Assembly: GCA_017619535.1 (NCBI GenBank)
Contig: JAFZSD010000004.1
Location: forward strand, 1 to 64,000
Direction: 5' to 3'
DNA length: 64,000 nt
From: Oscillospiraceae bacterium
Lineage (GTDB): Bacteria > Bacillota > Clostridia > Oscillospirales > Oscillospiraceae
The notes beneath the pieces are model-generated. The model did not search any database. It had not been told where the DNA came from and saw nothing but the letters and a program-made list of their open reading frames with translations. Below, piece after piece: positions 42,387 to 51,197 of this stretch (position 1 is its first letter; each line of letters opens with the position of its first letter). A program made the translations under genes and the position numbers.

Positions 42387-42958
42387 GCCAGTTCTACTCC
42401 AAATCCATCCAGTATTTCCGAAAGGGCGCACAAAGGCAGCCCGACTACATTGAAGAAATCCCCGCTGATACTGCGGATGAACACAGCCGCGCGTCCCTGG
42501 GCGCCGTATGCGCCGGCCTTGTCCAGGGGCTCTCCCGTCGCTACGTAGCGTTCTATCTCGCCCTCTGTCAGCTCGCGGAAATAAACGTCGGTCGCCACTG
42601 CGCGCGTTCTGACTTCTCCGCCGGATATGACGGCGAGTCCCGTGTAAACGGTGTGGCCTCTGCCGGAGAGCATGCGGAGCATCCTCCGGGCATCCTCTTC
42701 GCCGGCGGGCTTGCCGAGAGGCTCGTCGCCGAGATACACCAGCGTATCCGCGGCGATGACCGTGTCGTCCGGGGAACGGAGAGCGGCGACGGCGCGCGCC
42801 TTTCCCAGCGCTATGTGTTTGACCGTCTCGGCCGGCGACAGGCCGGCGGGCGGGGTCTCCTCCCCGTCGGGAGCCGGTATCACGGCAAAGCCGCGGACGC
42901 CCAGCATCTCGAGCAGTTCCTTTCTGCGGGGAGAAGCTGATGCCAGTACGAGCGCCAT
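42383..42958 (-). CDS. maf: Maf-family nucleoside triphosphate pyrophosphatase
   Basis: 191 residues. Hydrolyses dTTP/UTP or modified nucleotides to monophosphates; over-expression of B. subtilis Maf blocks septation. Signatures: LASASPRRKELL at the start, AADTLVYLG and GAYGAQGRAAVF. Its position before mreC is conserved in Firmicutes, although radC is missing here. Confidence 0.95.
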   Translation of the reverse strand: MALVLASASPRRKELLEMLGVRGFAVIPAPDGEETPPAGLSPAETVKHIALGKARAVAALRSPDDTVIAADTLVYLGDEPLGKPAGEEDARRMLRMLSGRGHTVYTGLAVISGGEVRTRAVATDVYFRELTEGEIERYVATGEPLDKAGAYGAQGRAAVFIRSISGDFFNVVGLPLCALSEILDGFGVELA

Positions 42959-45055
42959 TTACTGTACCCCCCTGTAATAAACGCCGTGCATGAAGCCAGA
43001 CGGCCTGTAATCGCTCTCGCCGAGATACGCCGACATCACCGACACGCATTCGCGGGCGCTCTCCGTGGTAAAGGACAGGCGTATCGCCCAGAGTCCGAGC
43101 GCATCGAGGTCGCCGCGCCTGTCGGCCATGAACAGCTTCCTCGACCCCAGCAGGACGTTCCTGCATCCGAATTCCCTGACCACGGGGTATTTGGCTCCGG
43201 TCCCGTCCGCGAGCCCGGAGAAATTATCGCAGGTGCATACGCCCATGCAGTCGTGGACGATGCAGCTCTCGGTCACCATAAGCGGGAGCCTTCCGTAGGC
43301 TATGAGTTCCGTGTCTAGAGGTTTCGCCATATCCCTTATCCCTGACAGTTTAAGTTCGAACGGGATCGTCGCCGACTCGAGCCCCATATCGCGCAGGATG
43401 CACAGCGTCTCGGAATTGAAAGCATTCAGACCGTAATCGCCTCTTACTCTGAAACCGAGCGATCTGGCGAACAGTATCTGTCCGATGTTTCCGGCAAGCG
43501 CCTGGTCTATGCCGGCGGCCCGTGCCTTTTTCATGAGTTCCCGGACCTTGGTCCTTTCGCTGTCGTGGATCACACGCGGCAGCGTGACTGCTATCTGCGT
43601 CTTTTTCTTTTTCGATGCGATATACGGCGCCAGGGCGCCGGCTGCGTCGGCAGCCTCTTCCAGCGGCAGATACACGATCTCCGGTCCGAGTTTGAGGAGT
43701 TCTCTGGACAGCTGGGACGCTTTGAGCACTGAGACCGTTATGACCGGCGGTCCTTCGCGTTTCACGTCTTCGCTCCTGTGCGTGAACCCGCCCGTCTCTC
43801 CGGGGGTAAACGCTTCCCTCTGGCGAAGTATGTCCACCAGGACCCTGCGCTTTACCTCTCCGATGGCGGAGACGGGCAGCGTGAGCCCGTGGTCCACCGA
43901 GCTCCGTACTCCCGCGCAGAGGAACGGAGTGCCCCCCGTGTTATGTAGCTGCGTTCTGAGGGCCGCCGCAGTCAGTTCGCGGTTGAAAGCCTTTTCCGGC
44001 ACGAGCCCTTCTGCGGAGGCCGTGAATCCGCGGTCGTCCATCGCGGCCAGCTTCATCGTCTCTCCCTCTTTAACGGAGCAGAAGAATCTGACCGGGACGC
44101 GCTGGAGCTCACCGTTCAGGTAGTTTCTCCTGGCGGTGTTGAAAACCACGCGGCTCTCCGTCTCGCTCCCGCCGCCGACGCCGAACATCTGCGGCCCCTT
44201 CTTGCCGGTGAAATAGCCGTCGTTGAATCCCTGACCGGAAAAGGCGCGGCTCATTGCCCTTATATCGTCCTCTGCCTGACGGCGTCCGTTGCGCAGAGCT
44301 TTCGAGTATATGCCGGTAACGACGGCGGAGTATTCCGGCCGGCGTTCGCGGCCCTCTATCACTATGCCTTTCGCCCCGGCGTCGTTCAGTTCGCCGAGAT
44401 GGTTTATGAGACACGTATCCTTAAGCCCCAGCGGATATTCCGCCAGGTGCGAACCGGATCCGTACTTCCGGCGGCACGGCTGGGCGCAGGCACCCCTGCA
44501 GTCGCTCTTCCTGTCCGTAAACGCGCTCATGTGGCACTGGCCCGCATAGCTGACGCAGGCCGGCCCGTGGGCGGGAATCAGCACTCCGGCCGGAGAGGAT
44601 GTGCAGATCCGTTTTACTTCCTTGAACGGCAGCAGCGCAGAAAGCGTTACGAACGCGGCGCCCATGGCGGCGGCCACCTTAGCCCCTTCGAGGCTGTGGA
44701 TGCCCATGGCCTCCCCGGCTATTATCTCCAGGGCCGGCGCGGCCTGCCTGACCGCCCTGAGAACGCCGAGGTCTGACACGACCAGACCGTCTGCTCCGCA
44801 TCGGGCTGCGATCCGGGCAAATTCCGCTATATCATTAAGCTCGCCGTCAAAGGCGAACGAATTGAGTGTCACATATGTTCTGACGCCGCGGACACGGCAG
44901 TACTCCGCCGCCTTGTATATCTCGTTTTCGTTGAGGTTCCTCGCACCGAGCCGCGCGTTGTTTCTCTCAAATCCGAAATACACCGCATCGGCACCGTTCT
45001 GCACAGCGGCTATTACGCCCTCCGCACTGCCTGCGGGGGAAAAGATCTCCAGCAT
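42959..45055 (-). CDS. U32-family peptidase / RlhA-like protein
   Basis: 698 residues from ATG 45055, which has GGAGG 6 bases upstream; the in-frame ATG at 45109 has none. The N-terminal half is the U32 TIM-like domain (NGADAVYFG) with the cysteine-rich segment CHMSAF...CRGACAQPC; a second cysteine cluster (CIVHDCMGVCTC) lies near the C-terminus. U32 proteins include collagenase-like enzymes and the 23S rRNA hydroxylation factor RlhA, which uses such cysteines for an iron-sulfur cluster. The RNA-modification role is the more likely one for a two-module protein of this length, but I cannot decide from sequence. It ends next to the maf start. Confidence 0.88.
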   Translation of the reverse strand: MLEIFSPAGSAEGVIAAVQNGADAVYFGFERNNARLGARNLNENEIYKAAEYCRVRGVRTYVTLNSFAFDGELNDIAEFARIAARCGADGLVVSDLGVLRAVRQAAPALEIIAGEAMGIHSLEGAKVAAAMGAAFVTLSALLPFKEVKRICTSSPAGVLIPAHGPACVSYAGQCHMSAFTDRKSDCRGACAQPCRRKYGSGSHLAEYPLGLKDTCLINHLGELNDAGAKGIVIEGRERRPEYSAVVTGIYSKALRNGRRQAEDDIRAMSRAFSGQGFNDGYFTGKKGPQMFGVGGGSETESRVVFNTARRNYLNGELQRVPVRFFCSVKEGETMKLAAMDDRGFTASAEGLVPEKAFNRELTAAALRTQLHNTGGTPFLCAGVRSSVDHGLTLPVSAIGEVKRRVLVDILRQREAFTPGETGGFTHRSEDVKREGPPVITVSVLKASQLSRELLKLGPEIVYLPLEEAADAAGALAPYIASKKKKTQIAVTLPRVIHDSERTKVRELMKKARAAGIDQALAGNIGQILFARSLGFRVRGDYGLNAFNSETLCILRDMGLESATIPFELKLSGIRDMAKPLDTELIAYGRLPLMVTESCIVHDCMGVCTCDNFSGLADGTGAKYPVVREFGCRNVLLGSRKLFMADRRGDLDALGLWAIRLSFTTESARECVSVMSAYLGESDYRPSGFMHGVYYRGVQ

Positions 45056-45284
45056 TTTGTCCTCCGGTAGATGGGTCTTGCACGCTGCCGTGCGCCCGGA
45101 CGGGCGCATTCCGCGCAGTTTACATTACTAGGTAATATATTCTATCACAAGCACTTTCTTTAAGAAAGAGCCAAACGCTCATTTTTTCACTTTTTCGTTG
45201 CCGTGCCGATGCCGTTCTGCTATAATGGATAGTACTTAATTTGGGGTGTTATGCCCTCATGCTGAAGGAATGGAGGTGTGCGCT
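45056..45284. other. Divergent intergenic region between the U32 gene and dnaD
   Basis: 229 bases with the plus-strand dnaD promoter. For the minus-strand gene there is an AT-rich patch with TAGAAT near 45140 but no good -35. No RNA gene or small frame recognised. Confidence 0.6.
45198..45226 (+). promoter_or_regulatory. Promoter of the dnaD-loader operon
   Basis: TTGCCG (45198-45203) and TATAAT (45221-45226) with a 17-base spacer, about 58 bases before the start codon. Confidence 0.6.
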
Positions 45285-46277
45285 GTGAAAGACGAATCGT
45301 TTACCGCGAAACCCGCTGCTGCGGTGTCCATAGGCCTCGACGATCTGGACCGGCTGATCTCCGCCGGAAGCGGCGCCGCCGCCCTGCTTTATCTCTACTG
45401 CCTCCGTGCCGGCGGTCCGGTTACCGCAGCGGAGGCTTCGGCGGCTCTCGGCTTTACTAGGACCGAGACCGAAGCGGCTGCAGAGCGGCTGCGTGCGGCC
45501 GGTCTGCTTGGCGGCAAACCGAATGATGAACGCGGCGGTGCGGAGAAAAAGTCCTCTGGACCGGCGCCGGTGATCGACGATTCGACGCCCGAATACACGG
45601 CGTCCGACATAAAGCTGATACTCGAAAGGGGCGGCGACTTTTCCGCCCTTGTGCGCGAGGTTCAGAAGAGCCTGGGAAAAGCCCTTTCCTCTGACGACCT
45701 AATAAAGCTCTTCGGTATCTACGACGGGCTCGGCATGCCTCCCGAAGTCATACTTCAGCTCGTCACTTACTGCATCGGCGAACAGCGGCGGCGATACGGG
45801 CCCGACCGGCTGCCTACCATGCGATACATAGAAAAAGCGGCCTATACTTGGGAACGCGCCGGCGTCATGACGCTGGATCTGGCGGAGAAATATATCCGTG
45901 AGCAGGAATCGCGCCGCAGCGCCGTGTCCGAAATGAAGAGGGTCCTGGAGATCCGTGACCGCGAGCTTTCGCCGTCCGAAAGGAAATACGTCGAGAACTG
46001 GATCGCCATGGGCTTCAGTCCGGAGGCGGTGTATATCGCGTACGACAGGACTATGGTGAAGACGAACAAGCTCACCTGGCCGTATCTGGATTCGATACTC
46101 AAGAGCTGGGACTCCAAAGGTCTCCACGCTCCCGATGAGATAGAGCGCGGAGACCCGCGGCCGTCCGGCAAGGCCCCCGCTGCGGGACGCAGACAGAGCC
46201 GCGGCGCCGCCCGGCCGACCGAGGCCGAACTGAAGGATATCCTTGATTTGATTAACGATATGAAGGAGGACCGCTGA
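45285..46277 (+). CDS. DnaD-domain replication initiation protein
   Basis: 330 residues from GTG 45285; GGAGG (45272-45276) lies 8 bases before it, so the in-frame start at 45246 is less likely. An N-terminal winged-helix-like part (about 20-85) is followed by two DnaD/DnaB_2 domains (about 105-185 and 210-280; the second has WIAMGFSPEAVYIAYDRT and NKLTWPYLDSILKSW). Such proteins remodel DnaA-bound or restart DNA so the helicase can be loaded. The next gene, a DnaC/DnaI-type loader, overlaps its stop (TGATG), supporting this role. Confidence 0.9.
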   Translation: MKDESFTAKPAAAVSIGLDDLDRLISAGSGAAALLYLYCLRAGGPVTAAEASAALGFTRTETEAAAERLRAAGLLGGKPNDERGGAEKKSSGPAPVIDDSTPEYTASDIKLILERGGDFSALVREVQKSLGKALSSDDLIKLFGIYDGLGMPPEVILQLVTYCIGEQRRRYGPDRLPTMRYIEKAAYTWERAGVMTLDLAEKYIREQESRRSAVSEMKRVLEIRDRELSPSERKYVENWIAMGFSPEAVYIAYDRTMVKTNKLTWPYLDSILKSWDSKGLHAPDEIERGDPRPSGKAPAAGRRQSRGAARPTEAELKDILDLINDMKEDR

Positions 46278-47272
46278 TGTCTCTCGACGGAAGACTGCTC
46301 TCGCTGGCCAAAGAACGTCTTGACGCGCGCCGTCACGCGCGCGAACTCGAGCGGGATCGCCGTGAACGCGAGGTCTACGCGAAGAATCCGAGAGTGCGCG
46401 AGCTCGACTCCGCGATCCGCGCCGCGATGGCAGAGACGTTCGCGGCCGCTCTCGACCATGCCGACGGCATCGAAGCCCGCATCGAGGCCGTGCGTCAGGA
46501 GTGCGAGAACCTTGAGGCGGAACGCTCGGAGGAGATCATCTCCGCCGGCTTCCCTTACGACTACCTAGACATGGGCTATTACTGCGACGACTGTCAGGAC
46601 ACGGGCTTCGTCGGTTCAAGACCATGCGCCTGTCTCATGGAGCTTTACGCTGAGGAGCAGCGCCGTTCTCTGAGCGACCTGTTCAAGCTGGGCAGCGAGT
46701 CCTTCGACAGTTTCGATCTGACCTGGTACGATGAGAATCCGGACCCTGTGACCGGAGTCTCCCCCCGGGAGCATATGGAAGCTGTCAAGGAGATGTGCTA
46801 CCGCTATGCCGACGGCTTCGGGAAGCGCTCGATGAACCTCCTGCTGACCGGCGCGCCCGGTCTCGGCAAGACGTTTCTCTCCGCATGTATCGCCCGCACC
46901 GTCTCGGAACACGGTTTCTCCGTGGTCTATGAGACGGCCCAGACAGTTTTCCAGCGGTTCGAGGACCAGCGCTTTTCCCGCGGCGATCCCGAGACCGTCG
47001 GCGCCGATATAAAGCGTTACCTGTCCTGCGATCTCCTCATTCTGGACGATCTCGGAACGGAGCTTTTGTCTTCGTTCACTCAGAGCGCCCTTTACGAGCT
47101 GGTGAACACGCGGCTCACCACCGGCAAAAAGACCGTCATCAACACGAACCTCTCCGCCGCGGAGATCCGTTCGCGCTATACGCCCCAGATCGCGTCCCGT
47201 CTGGAAGGCGAGTATCAGGTCCTGCCCTTCTTCGGAAGCGACATACGGCAGCTCCGGCGTTCCCGCCGGTGA
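46277..47272 (+). CDS. DnaC/DnaI-type helicase loader ATPase
   Basis: 331 residues. Residues about 1-95 are a charged coiled coil, then a zinc-binding cluster (CDDCQDTGFVGSRPCAC, about 96-112), as in B. subtilis DnaI. The AAA+ domain has Walker A GAPGLGKTF near residue 193, Walker B LLILDDLG and sensor INTNLS. It probably loads the replicative helicase at origins or stalled forks together with the DnaD protein encoded before it. Confidence 0.92.
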   Translation: MSLDGRLLSLAKERLDARRHARELERDRREREVYAKNPRVRELDSAIRAAMAETFAAALDHADGIEARIEAVRQECENLEAERSEEIISAGFPYDYLDMGYYCDDCQDTGFVGSRPCACLMELYAEEQRRSLSDLFKLGSESFDSFDLTWYDENPDPVTGVSPREHMEAVKEMCYRYADGFGKRSMNLLLTGAPGLGKTFLSACIARTVSEHGFSVVYETAQTVFQRFEDQRFSRGDPETVGADIKRYLSCDLLILDDLGTELLSSFTQSALYELVNTRLTTGKKTVINTNLSAAEIRSRYTPQIASRLEGEYQVLPFFGSDIRQLRRSRR

Positions 47273-47528
47273 GCTCCCGCCGATTCTGCATATTCATTCC
47301 GTCCTGCATATCAAATAATTCCCATGAAAACGTATCATCCGTGCGACAAATACTGATTTTTCATGGGTTTTGCACATTCTCCACAGAGTTATCAACAAGC
47401 GTTATGTCAACGCGGATCTGTCAGTATTCATTTTCTGAGCGAATACCGGGCCGGCGACGCTGTCCAGTCCGGGACGGGCCATGCCCCTGTTCCCGAGACG
47501 GGTATGCCGAACTGAAAGGATGCGCCAA
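47273..47528 (+). other. Intergenic region with a 10-base inverted repeat
   Basis: 256 bases without a gene. CCCATGAAAA (47321-47330) and TTTTCATGGG (47358-47367) can pair across a 27-base loop; only a short T run follows, so this is a weak terminator or an operator. A TTATCAACA, one base from the DnaA-box consensus, lies near 47390. No clear promoter for the flippase gene. Confidence 0.5.
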
Positions 47529-49148
47529 ATGGAAAACAGGAGCCAGAACTACATAAGGGGCGCGGCGATACTTGCCGCGACCGTGGCGGTCACCAAGGTG
47601 ATCGGCGCGATCTACAAGATCCCTCTTTACAATCTCCTCGGCGACGAGGGGACGGCTCATTTCCAGGTCACCTACACCATCTACAATCTTCTTCTGACGA
47701 TCGCGACCGCGGGCGTGCCCGTAGCTCTCTCGCGGCTGATCTCCTCCGCGCATTCGGTGGGGTGCGACCGGCAGGGCACCAGGATACACAAGGCCGCGAT
47801 GCCTACGTTCATCCTGATCGGTCTCATTTGCGGCGGAGCCATGTTCATATGGGCGCAGGAGCTCGCCGATCTCATCGGCGACCACGAGATCGCGGACGGC
47901 ATACGCTGCCTCGCCCCGGCGGTGTTTTTCTACTGCATCATCGCGGTCTACCGCGGTTATTCGCAGGGACACGGCGATATGATCCCGACGGCCATATCGC
48001 AGATCCTCGAAGTACTGTGCAAACTGTTCTTCGGCCTTGCGATAGCGTGGATCCTGCTCAGGCGCGGATACGGCACGCCTACGGTCGCCGCCGGCGCTTT
48101 CGTAGGCATAACGATCGGCCTGATGCTGTCGGTGCCTGCGATGGCCGTCTACAAACAGAGGGCCGATAAGCGCAATGCGTACCGTCTCGACGGCGAAGAT
48201 CCGTCCGTCCTCAGCTACAGGGAGACTCTGGCGCAGATATTCCGCATCAGCATACCGATAACGCTCGGCGCATCGGTCCTGAACATAATTACCCTTGTCG
48301 ACACGAAACTCGTGCTCCTGCGGCTGCAGAACGGCGCGGGTTACGACTATATGACGGCAAAGGTCCTCTACGGCGCGTATTCCAAGGCTCTGACCCTCTT
48401 CAATCTTCCTGCGGCGTTCATCGTTCCGGTGACGGTGAGCGTAGTGCCCGCCATCGCCGCCGCTCTGGCCAGGAAGGAAAACGACGGGGCCCGCGATGTC
48501 ATGACCTCCGCGATGAAGGTGACCAATCTCATCGGGCTCCCCGCGGGGGCGGGTCTCCTGATCCTGTCATACCCGATCTACAGCGGCCTCTACTGGGGCA
48601 GCAACGAAAACGGGCCGGCGCTCCTGGCGCTTCTCGGTATCGCGGCATATTTCGTGTGCATGCAGCTCATCACCACCGCCATACTCCAGGCGAGCGGTTT
48701 CGAAAAGCTGTCGATGCTCACGCTTCCGCTGGGCGGTATCGTGAAGATAGTCGCCATATGGTTCCTGGTCGGCAATCCTTCCATCGGCATCTACGGTTCT
48801 CCTTTAAGCACGATCATCTGCTATGTCTGCATCTCGGCCTTCAACCTCTGGTTCATCGTCCGCCGTCAGCCCGTCCGGCCGGATCTTCGGAAGGCTTTTG
48901 TCAGACCGTTCATCTGTACGGTGATCATGGCCGTCGCCGCCTTTGCGGTATACTGGCTCGGCATGCAGCTGCTGGGTGACTGGTTCTCGGCCTCCAGGAT
49001 GCACATGCTCGTCATAATGTGCGTTTCCGTCATCGTCGCGGTCGCGGTATACGCCGTTATGATAATCGTCCTCGGCGGCGTCACAAGAGAAGACCTGCAG
49101 CTGCTCCCCAAGGGCGAAAAGATAGCCGATTTCCTGAAAATCAAGTAA
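47529..49148 (+). CDS. SpoVB/MurJ-like polysaccharide flippase
   Basis: 539 residues from ATG 47529, with GAAAGGA 8 bases before it; two upstream in-frame ATGs have worse spacing. About 14 membrane helices of the MATE/PST type. The KIPLYNLLGDEG and YRGYSQGHGDMIPTAISQILE segments place it near the SpoVB/YabM/YtgP group that moves lipid-linked wall precursors. It sits before mazG as yabM does in B. subtilis. It is a paralogue of the flippase half of the fusion protein at the left edge, so the cell has at least two. Confidence 0.9.
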   Translation: MENRSQNYIRGAAILAATVAVTKVIGAIYKIPLYNLLGDEGTAHFQVTYTIYNLLLTIATAGVPVALSRLISSAHSVGCDRQGTRIHKAAMPTFILIGLICGGAMFIWAQELADLIGDHEIADGIRCLAPAVFFYCIIAVYRGYSQGHGDMIPTAISQILEVLCKLFFGLAIAWILLRRGYGTPTVAAGAFVGITIGLMLSVPAMAVYKQRADKRNAYRLDGEDPSVLSYRETLAQIFRISIPITLGASVLNIITLVDTKLVLLRLQNGAGYDYMTAKVLYGAYSKALTLFNLPAAFIVPVTVSVVPAIAAALARKENDGARDVMTSAMKVTNLIGLPAGAGLLILSYPIYSGLYWGSNENGPALLALLGIAAYFVCMQLITTAILQASGFEKLSMLTLPLGGIVKIVAIWFLVGNPSIGIYGSPLSTIICYVCISAFNLWFIVRRQPVRPDLRKAFVRPFICTVIMAVAAFAVYWLGMQLLGDWFSASRMHMLVIMCVSVIVAVAVYAVMIIVLGGVTREDLQLLPKGEKIADFLKIK

Positions 49149-49204
49149 TTACGGCACTTTTTTTGAAAACAATACTAATAATCTCTTGCGAAACAGGTGA
49201 AACT

Positions 49205-50011
49205 ATGGTAGATTTTGAACGCAAGTCAGCATATGACGTTTCGGATATGCGGCGGCTCATCGCGGTGCTCCGCGGACCGGGCGGATGCCCCTGGGACGCG
49301 GAACAGACGCACGAGAGCATACGGCGCAATTTCCTCGAGGAGGCGTACGAGGCCGTCGAGGCGATCGACGAAAAAGACCCCGTCCATCTGTGCGAGGAAC
49401 TGGGCGACGTGCTCATGCAGGTCATGTTTCGTGCCGGGATCGAAGAGGATGCCGGCAGGTTCGATCTGAACGGAGTCGCGGACATGGCCGTTAAAAAGCT
49501 TATCCTCCGCCACCCCCACGTCTTCGGCGACGTTACCGTCTCCGGCAGCGACGAGGTCCTCAAAAACTGGGACGACATCAAACGCCAGGAAAAAAGCCAG
49601 CGCACCGTTTCGGACTCCATGGAATCCGTCGCGAAGAGCCTGCCTTCTCTGTGGCGTGCGGAGAAGATCCAGAAAAAGGCCTCGAAGGTCGGTTTCGACT
49701 GGTCCGACGCCGACGGCGCGATGGATAAGCTGGCAGAGGAGCTCACCGAACTCTCAGATGCGCTCAACCACGGCGGCAGCGTGGAGGAAGAGCTCGGAGA
49801 TCTGCTTTTCTCCGCGGTCAATGTGGCCAGGCTCTCGGGCATCGATCCGGAAGAAGCGCTGCATTCCTCGTGCGACAAGTTCACCGCCCGCTTCTCATGC
49901 ATGGAAAAGGCTGCGGAAGCGTCCGGCCGCCGTCTCGAGGATATGTCCCTTTCCGAAATGGACAGGCTTTATGACGACGCAAAGGCTGCGCTCGCGGCAG
50001 ATGCCGAATGA
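49205..50011 (+). CDS. mazG: MazG nucleoside triphosphate pyrophosphohydrolase
   Basis: 268 residues from ATG 49205 (AGGTG upstream). Two MazG modules; the first has LRGPGGCPWDAEQTHESI, FLEEAYEAVEAI and ELGDVLMQV, the second EELTELSDAL and ELGDLLFSAVN. Hydrolyses NTPs and dNTPs to monophosphates and pyrophosphate, a house-cleaning role. Order flippase-mazG-hup-rqcP is conserved in Clostridia. Confidence 0.95.
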   Translation: MVDFERKSAYDVSDMRRLIAVLRGPGGCPWDAEQTHESIRRNFLEEAYEAVEAIDEKDPVHLCEELGDVLMQVMFRAGIEEDAGRFDLNGVADMAVKKLILRHPHVFGDVTVSGSDEVLKNWDDIKRQEKSQRTVSDSMESVAKSLPSLWRAEKIQKKASKVGFDWSDADGAMDKLAEELTELSDALNHGGSVEEELGDLLFSAVNVARLSGIDPEEALHSSCDKFTARFSCMEKAAEASGRRLEDMSLSEMDRLYDDAKAALAADAE

Positions 50012-50078
50012 ACGCCGCCCCATTCTCTCAGCATCGTAAAACATCGCGCTCAATGCGCGGAAATAATTGGAGGTCATT

Positions 50079-50354
50079 ATGAACAAGGCAGAACTTATCA
50101 CGAAAATCGCAGCAGATTCCGGTCTTTCCAAGAAAGACAGTGAGAAGGCTCTCACCGCGGCCCTGAACGCTATAACCGACTCCCTCAAGAAGGGCGAGAA
50201 GGTCCAGCTCGTCGGCTTCGGTATTTTTGACGTAAAGGTCCGTGCCGCGCGCACCGGCCGCAACCCCAAGACCAAGGAGCCGGTGGAGATCCCCGCTTCC
50301 AAGGTGCCTCAGTTCAAGGCCGGCAAGCTCCTCAAGGAGTCGCTCGCCGACTGA
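50079..50354 (+). CDS. hup: HU-family nucleoid DNA-binding protein
   Basis: 91 residues from ATG 50079 behind TTGGAGGT. Small basic histone-like dimer that bends and compacts DNA; the core GFGIFDVKVRAARTGRNP with the arm proline region is intact. Followed by a terminator. Confidence 0.97.
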   Translation: MNKAELITKIAADSGLSKKDSEKALTAALNAITDSLKKGEKVQLVGFGIFDVKVRAARTGRNPKTKEPVEIPASKVPQFKAGKLLKESLAD

Positions 50355-50375
50355 GCGGACAAGCTTAAACGCAAG

Positions 50376-50409
50376 ACGGCGGCACGGGATTGACCGTACC
50401 GCCGTTTTC
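50376..50409 (+). terminator. Intrinsic terminator after hup
   Basis: A 12-base stem with one mismatch (50376-50387 with 50394-50405) around loop GATTGA, followed by TTTT. Confidence 0.75.
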
Positions 50410-50478
50410 CCTTGAATCAGGGCCGTACCTGAGCGCTCAGCGCAGGACCGGCCGCAGTTTTCCGAAGGAGGGCGCGCT

Positions 50479-50721
50479 GTGCGTCTGGACAAGTATCTCA
50501 AGGTCTCCCGTCTCATCAAGCGGCGCACGGTCGCAAACGAGGCCTGCGACAAGGAGCACGTTACCGTTAACGGCCGCACTGCCAAGGCGTCGTACGACGT
50601 AAAGCCGGGCGACGTTATCGAGATACGCTTCGGCCAGCGCCTGCTGCGGGTCGAAGTGCTCGAAGTGAACGAACACGCAGCCAAGGCCGACGCTCCGGCC
50701 ATGTACAGGGAGATACCGTGA
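50479..50721 (+). CDS. rqcP: S4-domain RNA-binding protein RqcP
   Basis: 80 residues from a GTG behind GAAGGAGG. A single S4 domain (MRLDKYLKVSRLIKRR, VNGRTAKASYDVKPGD). RqcP (YabO) works with RqcH on 50S subunits to add alanine tails to stalled chains. Its position after mazG is conserved. The next gene overlaps it by 4 bases. Confidence 0.93.
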   Translation: MRLDKYLKVSRLIKRRTVANEACDKEHVTVNGRTAKASYDVKPGDVIEIRFGQRLLRVEVLEVNEHAAKADAPAMYREIP

Positions 50722-51197
50722 ATCTGTGGAACAGGCTGAAAAGCATATATGACCGCTTTACCGACGTGCGCTACGTCGTTATCGGCGCATGCACGACGGC
50801 GGTCAGTGTCGGCCTCGTCGCCCTGCTCACGAAGGTTTTCCACTGGGAAGACAACCTTTCCAATATCGTCTCGATCATCGCGGCGGTCATCTTCGCTTAT
50901 GTCGCGAACAAGATATTCGTCTTCCGCTCGCATACGGACAGTTTCGGCGCCCTTGCGGCGGAGGCGCTCAAATTCTTTGCCGGCCGCGCCGTGACCATGC
51001 TCGTTGAGGTCTTCGGCGTAGTATTTTTCGACTCCGTCCTGGGGCAGGACGTCGTCGTTGCAAAGGTCGAGACACAGATCCTCGTGCTCGTGGGAAACTA
51101 TCTCATCAGCCGGTTCATAGTTTTCAGAAAAAAGCCCCCGCGGGACGCCGCAGAAGCCGGCGAAGAACCTCCCGCGCCCGGCGGCGGAGGTCAGTGA
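50718..51197 (+). CDS. GtrA-family membrane protein
   Basis: 159 residues with four membrane helices (YVVIGACTTAVSVGLVALL, NIVSIIAAVIFAYVANKIFVF, and two more) and a Pro/Gly-rich tail. GtrA-like proteins are thought to move polyprenyl-linked sugars across the membrane. The conserved NKIFVFRS and FIVFRKK ends fit the family. It starts in a GTGA overlap with rqcP and abuts apbE, so the three are one transcript. In other Clostridia this place holds yabP/yabQ. Confidence 0.9.
   Translation: MNLWNRLKSIYDRFTDVRYVVIGACTTAVSVGLVALLTKVFHWEDNLSNIVSIIAAVIFAYVANKIFVFRSHTDSFGALAAEALKFFAGRAVTMLVEVFGVVFFDSVLGQDVVVAKVETQILVLVGNYLISRFIVFRKKPPRDAAEAGEEPPAPGGGGQ

Noticed and set aside
42387-43166. A long N-terminal extension of mreC through maf
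   Set aside because: The extension is Arg/Gly-rich out-of-frame reading of maf; the GTG at 42386 gives a normal MreC.
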